The position numbers were made by a program, and so were the translations under genes. The notes under the pieces are model-generated. The model was not told the DNA's origin and ran no database searches. It was given only the letters and a program-made list of their open reading frames with translations. From Acholeplasmatales bacterium (GTDB lineage: Bacteria; Bacillota_I; Bacilli_A; Acholeplasmatales; Anaeroplasmataceae), in the NCBI GenBank assembly GCA_016288675.1, contig JAEELC010000090.1:1-15256 (forward strand): a DNA stretch of 15,256 bases, read 5' to 3'. Of this stretch, positions 13,708-15,256 are shown in pieces. Positions within the stretch are counted from its first letter, which is position 1. Every line of letters begins with the position of its first letter.

Positions 13708-15256
13708 CTAAGCAGGAGATACGTTGATAGATAAGTGTACCCCATAAGGCTCAAATGATTTAGCAGCCTTAAATACTTGACGGTTGATTAAACGACCGAT
13801 TTCAACAATATCACCGTTCTTTTCTGCAAGCTCGATATATTCTTGTGGAGAAACTTTACGATACTTATCGTTATCCCAACGAATAAGAGATTCAAAACCT
13901 TCAATCTTCTTATTTCTTAAAGAATATTGTGGCTGATAGAACATCACAAATTCATCATGATCAAGCGCATAATGCATATCACGTTCCATCTCTTCGTGAT
14001 ATTTAACATAAACTTCCAAGTTAGAGTCATATTTAACAATAGATGTAGCAACTTGGCTTAATGCACGAGTTAAAGCTATAGAAGACTTATTTAGTGCTTC
14101 TGTAATTTCAAAATTATTATTTAATACATTTCTAAGTTCGATAGAACCAATCTTTAAATGTACATAAATAGTAGATTTATTTAATGCGATAGGACGTAAG
14201 AAATCTTTTAAGAATTTTTCAAGCTTCTTATCGTTATTAGTATATGTATCAACAAGTAATACAATTAGAGTATCGTTAGAATCTTGATATAAATAACTAT
14301 CTTCATTAAGATTGTTTTGAATAATCTTAACAGATTCTCTTAATAACATATCACCAGCTGCAAAACCTAGTGTCTTTGAAACTGTTTCAAATTCAACTAA
14401 TTTAATTTTTGCAAGAGTAACTTGCTTATTAAAGAAACCACTCTTGAAATCATCAAAGTTCTTTAATAATGAGCTACGGTTAGGTAAGTGTGAAATAGGG
14501 TTTTCTTCTGTTAATTTTCTTAATTGGATTTCACGCTTATATTCTTCTGTAACAACTGTAGAAATAAGTAAATAACCACCTTGGTTAGGAATACATACGA
14601 ATTCAGCATAAGCATCAGTATCATCCTCAAGCTTATAACCAGCAGTGAAACGAGTTTCACTACGCATAGCTTCATCAAATGTCTTACCATCAACAGGTCT
14701 AAATACTTCAAAGTCACCAACTTCTATACCAAACGTATCACGACCACGGGCATAGAACTTTACACGACCACGTCTATTAACACGTACAATAGCAATACCA
14801 CGACGAGAAGCTGATCTTCTACGTAATGAGAATAAACGGTTACCACGAAGTACTGTTAAACCTAGGTTAATAAAAATTGCAACAAAGGAGATAGCAAGTA
14901 CAACACGATAAATAATTGTTAAGTCACGTGTTTCACGTAATCTTTCTTCAAATATACCTGGAGTATAGAACGCAAAATAATAAACTGCTCTTTGGCTTAA
15001 TACAAGGTCTGTTCCTTCATTATTTTCATATAACACATTACATAGATAAGTACCACCGACGTAGAATTGAGTTCTTAAATAATTTGTACGTACTGATGCA
15101 TTCTCTCTATTTTGAACCTTCGCTTTAAATGCGTTAACATCTTCAGTAGAAGTACCACCTTGTTCAAGAATTCTATATAACATATCACCACGAACTAGGA
15201 ATGAACCATTTAAAACACCACCGGCGTCGTTAGCTACAGCATATACTGATGAGTCA
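13708..15256 (-). CDS. Membrane GGDEF-EAL protein, start beyond the window, truncated by in-frame amber codon
   Basis: The reading frame is open to the window edge; the ATG at 15183 is not the true start because 24 further codons upstream are open. Visible parts are the end of an extracytoplasmic region, a transmembrane helix ('TIIYRVVLAISFVAIF'), an Arg-rich stretch, a possible PAS-like region, a GGDEF-fold domain with the signature degraded to D-S-N-D-T, and the first part of an EAL domain. That part includes 'GFESLIRW' and 'HLSINVSPA'. The frame then meets TAG (13708-13710), exactly where the family has Gln in 'SPxQL', and resumes without a shift in the next 164 codons. A single C-to-T change of CAG explains this. 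Without the stop it would be a catalytically complete phosphodiesterase. Confidence 0.85.
   Translation of the reverse strand, partial: DSSVYAVANDAGGVLNGSFLVRGDMLYRILEQGGTSTEDVNAFKAKVQNRENASVRTNYLRTQFYVGGTYLCNVLYENNEGTDLVLSQRAVYYFAFYTPGIFEERLRETRDLTIIYRVVLAISFVAIFINLGLTVLRGNRLFSLRRRSASRRGIAIVRVNRRGRVKFYARGRDTFGIEVGDFEVFRPVDGKTFDEAMRSETRFTAGYKLEDDTDAYAEFVCIPNQGGYLLISTVVTEEYKREIQLRKLTEENPISHLPNRSSLLKNFDDFKSGFFNKQVTLAKIKLVEFETVSKTLGFAAGDMLLRESVKIIQNNLNEDSYLYQDSNDTLIVLLVDTYTNNDKKLEKFLKDFLRPIALNKSTIYVHLKIGSIELRNVLNNNFEITEALNKSSIALTRALSQVATSIVKYDSNLEVYVKYHEEMERDMHYALDHDEFVMFYQPQYSLRNKKIEGFESLIRWDNDKYRKVSPQEYIELAEKNGDIVEIGRLINRQVFKAAKSFEPYGVHLSINVSPA

Noticed and set aside
13708..13710. TAG as a reassigned Gln codon or pyrrolysine codon
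   Set aside because: rpsI ends at its conserved SKR with TAG, and the signal peptidase genes ending at 1741 and 6185 also use it as stop. The family residue here is Gln, so pyrrolysine has no support.
14581..14814. Plus-strand open frame within the GGDEF-EAL gene
   Set aside because: Antisense shadow of a clear coding region, low complexity and no translation signal.

Overview
The window is AT-rich, and every gene I can support lies on the minus strand. It comes from a low-GC Gram-positive bacterium of the Bacilli, Erysipelotrichia or uncultured Mollicutes-relative type. The evidence for this is strong AGGAGG ribosome-binding sites, sigma-A promoters with 17-bp spacers, the rplM-rpsI pair, SipW-type signal peptidases and a collagen-like lipoprotein. 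Trp is encoded by TGG, and TAG is a genuine stop because rpsI ends with it at its conserved C-terminus. The genetic code therefore looks standard. The exact lineage cannot be fixed from this window.

Layout in the direction of transcription (high to low coordinates):
(1) 15256-11600: two overlapping genes for membrane GGDEF-EAL proteins of cyclic di-GMP metabolism. The first runs off the window edge and carries an in-frame amber codon (13708-13710) inside an otherwise intact EAL domain. The second is unbroken but has degenerate GGDEF and EAL motifs.
(2) 11528-11281: a sigma-A promoter, two tandem c-di-GMP-I (GEMM) riboswitch aptamers and an intrinsic terminator. Their complementary 6-mers suggest a strand-exchange ON switch.
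(3) 11246-1741: an eight-gene locus. It holds four secreted or membrane proteins sharing a C-terminal 'EGWDxDCF' type motif, three of which have SipW/TasA-type signal peptides and one of which also has a C-terminal InlB-like repeat. These are followed by a SipW-like signal peptidase, a membrane-anchored McrB-like AAA+ ATPase, a DUF2357-like coiled-coil protein and a second SipW-like signal peptidase. The locus ends in a hairpin terminator overlapping the last stop codon.
(4) 1666-617: rplM-rpsI with its own promoter, leader and terminator.
(5) 600-1: a separately promoted lipoprotein gene with 36-bp collagen-like repeats, cut by the window edge.

My working model is that the EAL proteins set or sense c-di-GMP and the tandem riboswitch lets the locus be expressed when c-di-GMP is high. 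The operon would then make a TasA-like surface fibre or matrix with two dedicated signal peptidases. The unusual part is an ATPase/DUF2357 pair, normally seen in McrBC-like defence systems, embedded in this operon. I suggest it has been adapted to assemble or remodel the fibre. The motifs and layout are seen directly; the function of the ATPase pair is inference.
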